The notes: generated by a model from the letters alone, not told the origin. Numbered from the stretch's first letter, positions 1 to 10,165 are shown. The stretch: DNA of 64,000 nt from Moesziomyces globuligerus (GCA_030849465.1 JARVLF010000024.1:186001-250000); one strand, 5' to 3'. Translations and numbers: made by a program.

Positions 1-74
1 GCGGACTCGGCGAGCGGATCGAGCTCGAGCGGAGCGGTGAGGATGGCCTCGTCCGTGGTGCTGAATGCCGCCAT
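1..74 (-). CDS. possible 5' end of a divergent gene, cut by the window edge
   Basis: On the minus strand an ATG (complement of 72-74) opens a reading frame that runs without a stop to the left edge, 24 codons starting MAAFSTTDEAIL. It lies head to head with TFB2, leaving 374 bases between the two start codons, a usual size for a shared promoter here. The fragment is too short to identify. The support is only the open frame, the ATG and the promoter-like spacing, so it may be chance. Confidence 0.35.
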   Translation of the reverse strand, partial: MAAFSTTDEAILTAPLELDPLAES

Positions 75-448
75 GGCTGGTGCTGCTGTGGTTCGAGCGC
101 AAACGTCGTGGTGGTGGTGGTGGTGGGTCCTGACAAGACATCGAGGAAGGCCAACCTCAATTTTTTCTTGCCCAAAGCCATGTGCACACCAACAAGGGTC
201 CCTCGATATGGAACAATGATTGCTGCTTCTGACTCGGGTGTGTCAGTCGGACCAAAGTCTCAATCAATTAAGAATCGGCGCAACTATATTTTCGGGATTC
301 GGAATTCCAAGCTCAGCTCCGGAATGGTCGAGTTTGTGGAGGCGAAGCTCGAGGCAAGCTCCTCCTCTCTCTAGCTCTCTCCACCCATGCTCTACTCCTT
401 GGCTCGACGGCCCATGCTGCTTTGATCGCAGCGCCCAAGCACGCGGCC
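75..448. promoter_or_regulatory. upstream region of TFB2 (possibly bidirectional)
   Basis: Non-coding stretch before the TFB2 start. It holds a (GTG)6 microsatellite at 108-125 and a short purine/pyrimidine-mixed leader. Overlapping small open frames here lack coding character. No clear TATA box was found. Confidence 0.4.
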
Positions 449-1930
449 ATGGCATCGCAACGACATACCCCCGGGCCCGGCCAAGGCGTCACGTCCACCG
501 CCAAGGGCGGCAACAACCATGCGCTCTCCATCACCGAGCACTCGCGTGCGGCTGGCATCGGCGCAGAGACCATCGACGACTTTCTCGACCGCCAGCCTCG
601 CTCCGTACTCATTCGCCTCTACGAGAAGCCCGCCTCGTGTCTGGCCATCTTTCGGCTGCTGCCCATGCTGGCGCGGCAGCTGATCATGCACATGCTCTTC
701 CTCGACGTCCCGCTCGCCGCCGACGACTTTCTGGCGTGGCTCAAGCGGGATGCACGCAAGGAGTTCGACGTGGCGACGAGCAAGCTCTCGCGTCTGTCGA
801 TCGTGCAGCTCAAGACGACCGCCGGCCGACAGATCCTGCTGCTCAACGCCGTCTTCACCGAGGGCATGCGAAGGGCGCTGACCGGAGGCGGCAAGCACCG
901 ATCGTTTGGCGTGCCGTGCGATACCGAGGACAAGAATGCGGTCGACGTGGCCTTTCTGGATCAATACGCGCGTACAAAGTGGGAGACCATCCTCCACTAC
1001 ATGGTGGGCAGCGAGAACTCGAGCACGCCCAGAGAACCCGTGCTGTATCTGCTGCGCCGCAGCAACCTCATGCAGCCACGCTCCAGCTCGAGCTCGAGCT
1101 CGGGCGGCGGACTCAACATCACCAGCCGAGGCTTCCAGTTTCTGCTCGAGGACGTCAATACGCAGCTGTGGGATCTGCTGCTGCAGTACCTCGACATGGC
1201 CGAGGAGAGGAACATGGATCTGGTCGAGGTGCTGGCGTTTCTCTTCATGCTCGGCAGCTTGGAGCTTGGCCGCGATTATTCGACCGAGGAGCTGCCAGAG
1301 ACGCAGCTGCACATGCTAGAAGACTTCCGCGACTACGGACTCGTGTATCAGCGCAAGGCGTCGAGTCGCCGCTTCTATCCGACGCGCCTCGCCACCACGC
1401 TCACGTCTTCGGCGGCGGTGCCTCTGCTCTCGAGCAACGGCAGCGAGCCTGAAGAGCGCGGCTACATCATCCTCGAGACAAATTACCGCCTCTACGCGTA
1501 TACGTCCAATCCGCTCCGCGTCGCCGTGCTCTCGCTCTTTGTCACGATCAAGGCACGCTTTCCGAACCTCGTCGTCGGCTCCATCACGCGCGACTCGGTC
1601 AAGTCGGCACTCGCCAACGGCATCACCGCCGAGCAGATCATCACATACCTCACCCACCATGCGCATGTCCAGATGCATCGCAACGATCCGCTGCTCCCCG
1701 TCACCGTCTCCGACCAGATCCGACTCTGGGAACGCGAAAAGAACCGCGTCCAGCAGAACCTCGGCTCGCTCTTCACCGACTTCACCAGCCAGTTCGACTT
1801 TGACGAAGTGCGCAACTATGCTCAGCAGCTCGGCGTGCTCGTCTGGCACGACGATGCGAAGCGCCGCTTCTTTGTCGACGAGGCCGGCAACGAACCCGTC
1901 CGCGACTACATCCGGCGTAGACGCGCGTAA
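449..1930 (+). CDS. TFB2: TFIIH core subunit Tfb2 (p52)
   Basis: Subunit of the TFIIH core, which opens DNA at promoters and in nucleotide excision repair; in the family it anchors and stimulates the XPB/Ssl2 ATPase. The 493-residue length fits the family (about 460-515). The N-terminal part carries the typical helical region after 'IDDFLDRQPRSVLIRLYEKP'. The last 75 residues match the conserved C-terminal domain (QFDFDEVRNYAQ, then the FFVDEAGNEPVRDYI end) that binds the small subunit Tfb5. A serine run (about residues 210-218) comes from an AGCTCG simple repeat at 1081-1103. The ATG at 449 was chosen; an upstream extension would need a TTG. Single exon, 243 bases before the next gene on the same strand. 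Confidence 0.9.
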   Translation: MASQRHTPGPGQGVTSTAKGGNNHALSITEHSRAAGIGAETIDDFLDRQPRSVLIRLYEKPASCLAIFRLLPMLARQLIMHMLFLDVPLAADDFLAWLKRDARKEFDVATSKLSRLSIVQLKTTAGRQILLLNAVFTEGMRRALTGGGKHRSFGVPCDTEDKNAVDVAFLDQYARTKWETILHYMVGSENSSTPREPVLYLLRRSNLMQPRSSSSSSSGGGLNITSRGFQFLLEDVNTQLWDLLLQYLDMAEERNMDLVEVLAFLFMLGSLELGRDYSTEELPETQLHMLEDFRDYGLVYQRKASSRRFYPTRLATTLTSSAAVPLLSSNGSEPEERGYIILETNYRLYAYTSNPLRVAVLSLFVTIKARFPNLVVGSITRDSVKSALANGITAEQIITYLTHHAHVQMHRNDPLLPVTVSDQIRLWEREKNRVQQNLGSLFTDFTSQFDFDEVRNYAQQLGVLVWHDDAKRRFFVDEAGNEPVRDYIRRRRA

Positions 1931-2173
1931 TGCTAAGAACTGCGATCAAAGGCGATGCGTGTGCCAGTGTGTGTGCATGTTTGCCGTCTGTAGAAGCGAG
2001 CGAGAGGAGCCGCAACATGGCGAGAAACGTGACTGCAAGGTGAGCGACCAACGCGTCGAGAGCATCACAAAAGTCAAGGTGGAGGATCCGAGCGGCGAAC
2101 AAGTTGCGCTTGGACCTTGCGAAATCTTGCTTTTGACCACCATCACTACCATCACCACAGACCGCTCTCACCG

Positions 2174-4498
2174 ATGGAAGTGCGTAAGCGCACGCAGGCG
2201 TCTGCCGCCGTCTCGTCCACGGCAGCTGCCTCGGCAGGAGCGCCGCCACCCTCTGCCTCCTCCGACCGCCCGACCAGCACAGCCGCCTCCCGCGCGTCGC
2301 CCAACCTCACACAGCTGCTTCTGGCTCTGCTCACCTTTCGCATCCTCAACGCCCTGCGCACGTCGACTTTCTTCCAACCGGACGAGCACTACCAGACCAC
2401 CGAGATCGCGCATCGCATCGTCTTTGGCTACGGCTTCAAGAGCTGGGAGTGGCACGGTTCGTCTGCCTCCACTCTGGCAAACGTGTCGTATCCGCGCGCA
2501 GCGATCGACAATCTGCTCGATGGGCCCATCCGCTCGATACTGCATCCGCTGCTCTATGTGCCGGGCTATGCGCTGCTCCGCCTCGTCGGGCTCGACGATA
2601 CGTTTTTGCGCATAGCGTTCCCGCGCGTTCAGCAGGCGCTCGTAGCTGCCCTCGGCGACTTTTACACCTTCCGCCTCGCCCATCGCATCGGCGGCGCACG
2701 CGTGGCATGGTTCGCGATGCTCGTCAGTCTCTCGAATGTCTACACGCTCTACACTGCGACGAGGACGTTTAGCAACTCGACCGAGGCCGCGCTCACCGCC
2801 GCAGCGCTCTTTTACTGGCCCTTCGTACCGTTCTTCTCACAGCGCTTCGACGTGGTCACCTTTGCGACGCCGCAGGACGAAGCAAGTCTGCGGAAGCTCC
2901 AGAGACCTGGCTGCGAGTGGCGTCGGATGCTGAGCGGTGCGAACAAAGCGGACGCGGTGGATGCAGCAGCGCAGTCGGATCGCGATTTCGACGTCAAGCA
3001 GGTGGGCAGGATCATCTACGATCGCACACTCCGAACGAGCTTGTGGCTCGCGGCGGCAGCCTGCTTGCTGCGTCCGACCAATGGCGTCCTGTGGATGGTG
3101 CTCGTCTCGGAGCTGTTGGTCCGCCAGCTCCGGTGCCTGCGTTCCAAGGACTCCACCCCACCACGCAAGGGTGAGGCTACAGCAGCCAGGGCCGGCGAGG
3201 GCCAGGATGGCTCGCTCGCATCGGTGCTCGAGATCGTCGGCGAGATGGGAAGTCTAGCGCGCATGCTGGCTACGATCGCCGGATCGACGCTCGTGCTGGC
3301 TCTTGGTGTGGATACGGCGTACGACTACGTCTCGCATCAGCACAGCCGTACGCGGTGGCCGCTGCCCGCGCTCAGCCTCGTCGCCTTCGTGCACAAGAAC
3401 GTCGTGGCCAACCTGAGCCTCTTCTACGGCGCCAACCCGTGGCACTGGTACATCTCCTCGGGTCTTCCCGTGCTATGCATGATCTGGCTTCCATCCACGC
3501 TCTTTGGGCTGGTCGATGCGCTACGCTCACACGCGGAGAGGCGAGCGAGCCTCGGCCGAGACATCACAAGGTCGCTCGCACGGCTGGTGTTGGCGACTGT
3601 GGCCGCATACTCGCTCCTCGGACACAAAGAGTTTCGCTTCCTGCAACCGCTCCTCCCCGCCCTGGCGATCCTCGCTGCCTCGGGCCTCGTCACCTCCTAC
3701 GCGCCCGGTCGAGAGACCGAAGCGGATGCGGCGTATACGACCAGTCTGCTGACGCAGCTCTGGCGCGTGCAGAAGATGCTGCCGCTCTGGCTGCGTGCGC
3801 TGGTTATGACGCTGCAGCCGGTGCTCGCCATGTACCTCAACACGGTGCATGCGCTCGGCCAGGAAACCGTGCCCTACGAGCTCGGCAAGATCTACCGCGC
3901 CCAGCAGGCCGAACTCGCCAGCAACGCCACTGCGAGCTCGCAGCCAGACCGCGCCGAGTTCGTACCGGGCTTCGAGACGATCTCGAACCTGGGCTTTCTC
4001 ATGCCGTGTCACTCGACACCGTGGGCCACGCATCTGCACGATCGGCAGCTCGTGGAGCGCAGCTGGTTCATCGAGTGTCCGCCCCCGCCCGCGCGCTCCC
4101 GCATGTCCCCCGCCCAGCGCAGCACAGAGTACCGCGACCAGAGCGACTTTTTCTACCACGATCCCATCAAGTACCTCGTCGATCGCTTCCCGTACAACGT
4201 CGACACCTCCTTCCCGGCCCAGCCGGCGCCGGCGCACGAGTGGGAGAGGTCAGATGCGTGGGACTTGGGCTGGCGACATAGCTGGCCCAGCCACCTCGTT
4301 GTGTTTGAAGCCCTGCTCAGCGAAGGCACGAGAAAGGTCGGACATACCCGTACGCTCAAGAACGTGCTCAGCCTCAAAGGGTATCGCGAGGTGGTGAGGT
4401 TCTGGAATACGCCCAAGCACGAGGATCCGAGGCGCGACGGAGACATCGTCGTGCTCGCGTACAAGGGGCCCAGGACTCGCCCCGTCCAGTCGACTTAG
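2174..4498 (+). CDS. GPI10: GPI mannosyltransferase 3 (Gpi10/PIG-B)
   Basis: ER-membrane GT22-family mannosyltransferase that adds the third mannose to the GPI precursor. The 774-residue protein has the family's luminal motif near residue 66 (FFQPDEHYQTTEIAHR, followed by SWEWHG), the PWHWY motif near 420, the HKEFRF motif near 483 and the FLMPCHSTPW motif near 607. The last two separate Gpi10/PIG-B from Smp3 and Alg12. Several hydrophobic segments fit a polytopic membrane protein. A start at a TTG at 2117 would add a His-rich stretch but is not credible; the first ATG is 2174. An insertion of about 45 residues (about 320-365, Lys/Ala/Gly-rich) looks like a variable loop. Single exon. Confidence 0.9.
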   Translation: MEVRKRTQASAAVSSTAAASAGAPPPSASSDRPTSTAASRASPNLTQLLLALLTFRILNALRTSTFFQPDEHYQTTEIAHRIVFGYGFKSWEWHGSSASTLANVSYPRAAIDNLLDGPIRSILHPLLYVPGYALLRLVGLDDTFLRIAFPRVQQALVAALGDFYTFRLAHRIGGARVAWFAMLVSLSNVYTLYTATRTFSNSTEAALTAAALFYWPFVPFFSQRFDVVTFATPQDEASLRKLQRPGCEWRRMLSGANKADAVDAAAQSDRDFDVKQVGRIIYDRTLRTSLWLAAAACLLRPTNGVLWMVLVSELLVRQLRCLRSKDSTPPRKGEATAARAGEGQDGSLASVLEIVGEMGSLARMLATIAGSTLVLALGVDTAYDYVSHQHSRTRWPLPALSLVAFVHKNVVANLSLFYGANPWHWYISSGLPVLCMIWLPSTLFGLVDALRSHAERRASLGRDITRSLARLVLATVAAYSLLGHKEFRFLQPLLPALAILAASGLVTSYAPGRETEADAAYTTSLLTQLWRVQKMLPLWLRALVMTLQPVLAMYLNTVHALGQETVPYELGKIYRAQQAELASNATASSQPDRAEFVPGFETISNLGFLMPCHSTPWATHLHDRQLVERSWFIECPPPPARSRMSPAQRSTEYRDQSDFFYHDPIKYLVDRFPYNVDTSFPAQPAPAHEWERSDAWDLGWRHSWPSHLVVFEALLSEGTRKVGHTRTLKNVLSLKGYREVVRFWNTPKHEDPRRDGDIVVLAYKGPRTRPVQST

Positions 4499-4735
4499 AT
4501 GAAATCGAAGCGCATTGCAATCATCTCGCTCGATGCAGTCGATAGGCTTTCATCGTGTGCGAGTGTGCGAGGAGGGAGTTCCAAACGGCGGTTGTGTGGA
4601 GTTGAATTCCGAGATCCGAAAACGACTGCGCACTGACGCGGCTGTCGAGCTGAGCAGCTGTTGCACCTCTTGGCTGCTCTTTCCACTTGCACCCTCATCG
4701 GTTTCGCTCTCCGCCCCCCGTAAATATCTCACACG

Positions 4736-6334
4736 ATGGCGACGCTACCGTATGTCTCGGTGCAGCCGAACTACGCCGAGGTGTTTTCGGACGTGTCGTC
4801 GTCCACCGTCGCCGCCGAAAAGGCGTGGCTCTCGTACTATGCCGCCAACGCGCCCTCGGCGAGCGTGCACATCAAGCTGCCGCTGCTGCAGACCAAGGAC
4901 GACGGCAAAGACCCCGAGACGCAGGGCGCGGTGCGGCTCGGTGAGCTCGACGTCTCGGGCGGTCGCGCCGACGCGCTCCGGCTCGCCAGGGTCGCAGGCA
5001 GCTGGTTGGATCTGCAGCTCGCGCACACCGAGCCGTTCGACAGGAGCGAGGCGCGATCTGCACGTACGCTGCGCAGCTCCATCGAGCTCGACTCGGGCGT
5101 CGAGATCCGCTTTGCACGCAAGACGGTCGCCAAGTTCCTGCCGACGCGCGCCACGTCCAAGGTCAACGACAACTACACCAACTACCCCTCGATCGATGCG
5201 TTTGACCTCTCGCAAGGCAGCGCAGACGACGAGCGCGATCTGTTCGTCGCCGGCGGCGCAGAAGGTGCACTCTACACCGGCCGTCTAGCGGCCGAGTTTG
5301 ATGCCGAGGAAGCTCGCAGGACGGCGCTAGAGACGCTCAGCGACGACGAACGGCACATCTTGGCAGGCGAGGCGCCGGATCCGGACGAGAAGAGGTGGGA
5401 TCTCGAGGCGCGCGTAAGGATGCAGGTCAACAGCGCCAAGGCCTCGGCGGGCAAGAAGACGGCGCTGCGCGGGCATGTGGGCGACGTGCGCTTTGTCAAG
5501 TTCTTCCCCTCGAACCGCGTCGTGCTCTCGACGGCGTCCGACCTCACCTGCCGCATCTGGGATCCGTTCACGGGCGAGAACCCACGTACGCTCGAGGGTC
5601 ACAAGCGCGCCGTGCTCGGTGCGGCCATCATCGGGCGCGGGCGCACGCTGCTGACCGCCGGAGCAGATGGTTCGGTGAGGCTGTGGGACGTCGCGGCGCC
5701 CAAGCAGCTCCGGCTGTTTGGCAGCGATCGCTACTCGGCGGTCAACTGCATCGCGCTCCCCAGCGCCGAGACGGACGAGGCGGAGCAGACGCGCTTTGTC
5801 GTCGGACTCGCGAGCGGTGCTTGGCAGAGCTTCGACATTCGCACTGCCACCGCGACGTGCACGGTGGGCAGGTATGCGTTCCCGCCCGGCGAGCCGCCAC
5901 TGGCATCGGATGCATGGACACAGGCACCGACCGCAGCGATCTCGGCCATCGATATCCACGACACTGCCGTAGTCACCGCGACGACCAATGGCATCGTGTC
6001 CGTCTGGGACACGCGTGTGCTCTCGTCGAGCACCGAGACAGGGTCGGAGCAGAATCAGCCTCCCCGCGGATTGCTGACGAGCTGGAGGAGGAATAACGCC
6101 GAAGTGACCTCGCTCAAGATCGTACCGACGCTGCGCGGCGAGGGTGCGTTCGATGTGCTCGTGGCGACGATCGACGGTCTGCCCTACCGCGCCACCGTCT
6201 CGGCGACCGGCGAACCGGCCGAGGTCAAGCACGAGTATGCAGGCTGGGACTGCGATCCGACGTCCTGGATCGGCCTCGATGCTCAAGGACGCACCGTCGT
6301 TGCGGGCGCAGAAGGCTGCGTCCGACGATACTGA
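4736..6334 (+). CDS. RPN14: WD40 proteasome assembly chaperone Rpn14/PAAF1
   Basis: WD40 protein of the Rpn14/PAAF1 family, which binds 19S ATPase subunits and helps regulatory-particle assembly. The beta-propeller begins near residue 245 (ALRGHVGDVRFVKFFPS, then DLTCRIWDP, LEGHKRAV, GSVRLWDV) and runs to the C-terminus. The N-terminal 240 residues are an alpha/beta region with a long acidic/helical link, as in PAAF1. At 532 residues it is longer than yeast Rpn14 (about 417) and human PAAF1 (392), mainly in the linker. Single exon. It converges on the next gene, with only 50 bases between the two stop codons. Identification rests on the FFPS and HKRA context in the first blades. Confidence 0.82.
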   Translation: MATLPYVSVQPNYAEVFSDVSSSTVAAEKAWLSYYAANAPSASVHIKLPLLQTKDDGKDPETQGAVRLGELDVSGGRADALRLARVAGSWLDLQLAHTEPFDRSEARSARTLRSSIELDSGVEIRFARKTVAKFLPTRATSKVNDNYTNYPSIDAFDLSQGSADDERDLFVAGGAEGALYTGRLAAEFDAEEARRTALETLSDDERHILAGEAPDPDEKRWDLEARVRMQVNSAKASAGKKTALRGHVGDVRFVKFFPSNRVVLSTASDLTCRIWDPFTGENPRTLEGHKRAVLGAAIIGRGRTLLTAGADGSVRLWDVAAPKQLRLFGSDRYSAVNCIALPSAETDEAEQTRFVVGLASGAWQSFDIRTATATCTVGRYAFPPGEPPLASDAWTQAPTAAISAIDIHDTAVVTATTNGIVSVWDTRVLSSSTETGSEQNQPPRGLLTSWRRNNAEVTSLKIVPTLRGEGAFDVLVATIDGLPYRATVSATGEPAEVKHEYAGWDCDPTSWIGLDAQGRTVVAGAEGCVRRY

Positions 6335-6384
6335 TTTCTCATCGAATCTTAGATTGCAACAAGCAGCAGACAGGAGGGAAAAGG

Positions 6385-7878
6385 CTAGAGCGGATGTGCA
6401 GATGAGGGTGTGAGGGCGAAGGTGACTTTTTTCGCCGTCGAGATGTGCGTCGAGGCGGCATGGACGATGAGCGTTCGGGAGGCCGAGCGAGCGTGTCGTG
6501 GAGGGGCAGGAGGGTTGGAGCGGAGCGAGGTGGTTCGACGCAGGGTGGGGACGAGGGGGGATGGTTGGCTGAAGGAGAGCTTGCGCGCGAGGTGGCGCGG
6601 CGCTTGGCGAGTCGTAGCCGCCAGCGCTGGGATCGGAGTGACGACGTTGCGCGTAGCTGGATAGGACAGAGTCGAGGGGACGAGCTGAGTGGTTGCATGG
6701 CTGAACGAGAGCTTGCGCGTCAGTTGTCGAGCTGGTGGTGGTGCCGAGGCTTGTCTCAACGAGAGCTTGCGCGGACGGGGTGGAGCGGGCAGGGGTTGGT
6801 GCGGTGGCGAGGTGGGTGGGATCTTGCTGTAATCCGTCGGGCCTTGCAACGGCTTTGCTTGTGGCGGACGTCGGAGTCCGAGCCTGTTGAGTAGCGATGC
6901 CTTCCTGCCCAGCGCGGGCGCATGTACCAGCTGTGCTTGCGCGTCAGCGACCCGACTACGACTTGCAGAGGGTGGAAAGCTCCGCTCCGCTTTCGGTGCA
7001 CGTACGCCGATCGAGATCTGCGACCTTGCACTCACGAACGAAGCGGCCGAGACCACACTCGCGCGATCGCCCCGCCTCCCCGTCATCCTCGCCGCTGGCG
7101 CCGGAGCCAACTTGAACGCTCCGTCCACTGGCGCTTTGAGAGGCGTGGCGGGGTACTCGTCGGGAGGCCTCGGCACGCTGCGCGGAGATGCACTCGACGA
7201 GTAGTACTCAGCTGGAGGCTTGCGGACGCTTCGCAGCGACGCGCAAGGCTGGTAGTATCCGGCCGCGGGCTTGCGGAGGCTACGCAGCGAGACGACCGGC
7301 GTGGACTCGAAGGCAGCGAGGTCTTCCAGCGTCTCCTGACAGTGCACAGGCCGTACCGGTCGAACTGGCCGCAGTGGCTGAGTGGTAGGCGAAGCCACAC
7401 AGTCCTCTGCGATAGTTTGACGTGACTCGGGTCTCGCGGCAGGGACCGAGGGAGCGGGAGTGACGGGGCTCCAGAAGCTGCTGAAGGCACAGTCGACATC
7501 CAGTGGTCCGCCTCCTGGCATCGTCATCACCACCACCTCCTCCGACCCCTCCGACCCCTCCGACCCCTGCGACCCTCTTGGGATGACCTCCTTTCGTGCG
7601 GGCAGGCTGGTCAGAAGTTGATGTGGCGAGTGGTCGGGTGTGGTTACGCACGTCGACGCTCGCGAGTGCTCCGAACTCGGCGCCGGGCTGTAGGGATACG
7701 CTTGCTCCTCACGACCCGATGGCAGCTCCGAATTCCAGTCGGCCATGATGCCGTCGAACAGCATGCTGAGCGGACTCATCGCCTCGCCATCGTCGACCTC
7801 GTCGTCGGAGCCATCCGAGCCGACGGATCGCATGCTGGCATGGCTGCCCACAAAGGCGACTGACTGGCGGACACGCAT
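6385..7878 (-). CDS. unrecognised Ser/Arg/Pro-rich protein with RKLS sites and a KKVTF motif
   Basis: A 497-residue single-exon frame starting at an ATG (complement of 7876-7878). I do not recognise a domain and it is predicted largely disordered. Visible features are an acidic N-terminus (about 20-32), an SEGSEGSEGS run near 103-112 from a 9-base repeat, and three copies of a 17-residue unit SLRS(L/V)RKPxxxYY between residues 196 and 246. There are at least five R-x-x-S sites (RKAS 325, RKLS 370, 388 and 432, RRTTS 447). A C-terminal KKVTF (483-487) fits the RVxF consensus for docking to protein phosphatase 1. Function is unknown; a PP1-regulatory or kinase-controlled scaffold role is inference only. 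Its coherent repeats and codon phase argue that it is a real gene. Confidence 0.65.
   Translation of the reverse strand: MRVRQSVAFVGSHASMRSVGSDGSDDEVDDGEAMSPLSMLFDGIMADWNSELPSGREEQAYPYSPAPSSEHSRASTCVTTPDHSPHQLLTSLPARKEVIPRGSQGSEGSEGSEEVVVMTMPGGGPLDVDCAFSSFWSPVTPAPSVPAARPESRQTIAEDCVASPTTQPLRPVRPVRPVHCQETLEDLAAFESTPVVSLRSLRKPAAGYYQPCASLRSVRKPPAEYYSSSASPRSVPRPPDEYPATPLKAPVDGAFKLAPAPAARMTGRRGDRASVVSAASFVSARSQISIGVRAPKAERSFPPSASRSRVADAQAQLVHAPALGRKASLLNRLGLRRPPQAKPLQGPTDYSKIPPTSPPHQPLPAPPRPRKLSLRQASAPPPARQLTRKLSFSHATTQLVPSTLSYPATRNVVTPIPALAATTRQAPRHLARKLSFSQPSPLVPTLRRTTSLRSNPPAPPRHARSASRTLIVHAASTHISTAKKVTFALTPSSAHPL
7141..7293 (-). repeat. three degenerate 51-base tandem units in a coding region
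   Basis: Within the unrecognised gene, the serines of the SLRS/SPRS motifs fall exactly 17 codons apart (residues 197, 214, 231). The nucleotide copies have diverged while the SxRSxxxPxxxY pattern is kept, with the third copy the weakest. Confidence 0.6.
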
Positions 7879-8398
7879 TGTGGTTTGTGATGAGACAGGA
7901 AAGAGACGAGAGGCGGGAGGAGAGCGATGCCATTTATACGTATCCTCCCAGGGGACTCAGAGGAGATAGGCGCACGGTGGAAAAGAACCGAGCGTACGCT
8001 CGGCCACTCGAGCCTTGGAGCGGTAGTTCAACCACATGATGTCAGCTGCTTCATTCCTGCTTCGCTCGGTACTCGTCCAGCTCGTCCTTGCTGGTCAGCA
8101 TCTTACCAACAGAGTGGGACCGACGGAGCAGATTCATCGGGACGAAGCGTCTTGATCGCCTGCATAGCGTGGAGCGGGGGCGCGTGCACGACGCTCACCG
8201 CGCACGGTGAAGCCACGCGATCCGTGCTCGCCCTCTTACCCGCACACGCCAACACAGCACGGCAGCCCGACTGAACTGGATTTCCAAGTTCTGGCATTGA
8301 CGCGGGTATGAAGACGACTGCACACTGCGATGCTACAAGCGGTCCGCACCGTCGGAAATGAGAGCCTGCGGGCAGCAGACCGAGCTGCGACGCGGGAG
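7879..8398. promoter_or_regulatory. upstream region of the unrecognised gene / 3' flank of VPS26
   Basis: About 520 bases without a supported gene. On the minus strand this is the promoter and 5' leader of the gene starting at 7878, and the 3' flank of VPS26 ending at 8399. I saw no RNA gene or repeat here. Confidence 0.45.
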
Positions 8399-9531
8399 CT
8401 AGTTTTCGGGAATGCGAAAGACGGTGATCTCCTGCTGCTTAAAGTACCTCCTGTTCTCCTCGTCGATGAGGACGAGGTTGAGGTAATAGCGCGTGCTGAA
8501 CTTTTTGTTGACGTCTCGGAACGTGGGCGTGAGCTCAAAGCCGCCGAGGAAGAGGCGGATGGGGATGGTCTCGCCGCGCACGGGCGCGCCGTCCATGATC
8601 TCGAACTTGGTGATGGTCTCCGACTCGTTGTACTGGTTGGGTGCCGCACCCGTCGTCTCGCGCCGGATGATCGAGAGCTCCATATGCTTGATCTTGATGC
8701 GAACAAGCAAAAAGTAGATCTTGCCCACAATCACGTCCTTCAAATGGTATCTGCAATGACGATCCCACGACAAAAAAGTCAGCAAAGCAGAACAGAGCTG
8801 ATACTCGGCGGAAGGGGGGTTTGGGACGTACTTGGACTTGTTGTACTCAAACTCGATGTGGAGGCAATCTTCGATGCCGACCTCCATCTTGATGGCGTTG
8901 TTGGAATCTGGAGGCATGCGGTACGAGTGCACCCAGATGTCGCGTTCCTTGACCACGTCGGTCAGCCGCCTGGATATCGTCACGCGGATGTAGTACCTGT
9001 CCACAGCATCCATGCCGAAAGGAGACGTTAGTCGGGCGCTGTCATACGACACACTTGCGATGTATGCCAACTTACCTCAACTTGACGTTGATGCCGTTGT
9101 AGCTCTCGTACTGCTTCTCGACGTTTTTGAACTCAAAGTCAAAGTTCTGCGCCGCACGCATCTCGCCCGGTGATGCGAGCTCCTGCACGAGCGAGAGAAA
9201 CTCGTAGTGATTGCCGCGGTCGTAGAACATCTCTGTACAGCCAAGCTCGATCAGCATACCGACCACCGTCTGTGTGGGAGCCTCGATTCGGGGATGGTGG
9301 ACACCTACCTATGCTGCCGACGAACTCGATCTTGATGCCTTCGTGTACGAGCTTCTTGCCGTCGCGCACGCGCACCGATACAGATCCCTTGACGCCCTCG
9401 CCATCAAAGTAGATCGGGCACTTCTCCTTGCCGGCCTTGTCCATCTTGATCTCGACCTGCTTCCGGTCGTCCTCGCCGTCGAGACGCACATCGACGTCGA
9501 CGGGCGACGAGAAGGAGAAGAACGACGCCAT
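8399..9531 (-). CDS. VPS26: retromer subunit Vps26
   Basis: Arrestin-fold subunit of the retromer cargo-recognition complex (Vps26-Vps29-Vps35), which recycles receptors from endosomes to the Golgi. Four exons on the minus strand: 9531-9309, 9232-9076, 8997-8833 and 8750-8399, giving 298 residues. Introns of 76, 78 and 82 bases have GTAGGT, GTAAGT and GTACGT donors and CAG acceptors. The spliced protein reads straight through family landmarks: DRGNHYEFLSLV, TISRRLTDVVKE, KMEVGIEDCLHIEFEYNKSK, DVIVGKIYFLLVRIKIKHME, IMDGAPVRGE, IPIRLFLGG and RYYLNLVLIDEE. The start is the ATG before ASFFSFSS; an upstream GTG is ignored. The protein ends directly after the second arrestin domain, so it lacks the variable tail of longer homologues. 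Confidence 0.95.
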
Positions 9532-10165
9532 TGTGGCCACGGATTATGCGGAGTTGTGTCTCGCCCAGCCAGGCTTGCGTGTCTGATGCTGCTGCGTCGT
9601 TTCGAGGCGGATGCGGAGGCTTTGTTGGGCAGGAGGCGGGGGCTATGGCGACGAACAGGCTCAGGGGACACAAGGCGCGTCGAGTTGTAAGGCGCGCTGT
9701 GTAGATGACGATCGACGGATCCGCGTGTTGTGCTGCGGCAGTGAGAAGGGTGGCCTGTGGCAGGCGCTCGTGGGTGGTATAGATGGCCGAGGAAGGGTGG
9801 TGAGGGAGAGATGGCGGAACGATGGGTCGAGTGGAGGCCGATGCGTCGTCGAGTGTTGTTCTGAGAGGTCCACGCTTTGACTGACGCCGTGCCTGTGCAC
9901 AGCTGCTGGGCTGTGCGCAGGGCCAGAGCCACGCGCGTGCAGGCGCCAAAGTCGAACAAATCGTAGATTGCCAAATTTCCTCACTCCCGATTTCACCTTT
10001 TCCATGCCGATTCAGCTTCTCCCAAACCGTTACTTCTCTTCCAGCCTCGCACACGCCACGCTTGCGGGCCTTGCAGGCCTTTTTTACACACGTCAGAGCA
10101 GCTTGGAGCGATAAGAGGTTGAGAGCAAGTACAAGTACAATACGAAATGTCGGCGGGAGGGAGGA
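9532..10165. promoter_or_regulatory. VPS26 upstream region / TRM112 3' flank
   Basis: 634 bases with no supported gene. The part nearest 9532 is the promoter and leader of VPS26, and the part nearest 10165 is the TRM112 3' flank. Small open frames on both strands look like composition effects. Confidence 0.45.

Noticed and set aside
220..1452. 410-codon plus-strand frame overlapping TFB2
   Set aside because: Overlaps TFB2, which matches its family along its whole length; this one is Arg/Ala-rich shadow.
2117..2173. Upstream extension of GPI10 (His-rich)
   Set aside because: Would need a TTG start; the first ATG is 2174 and fits the family.
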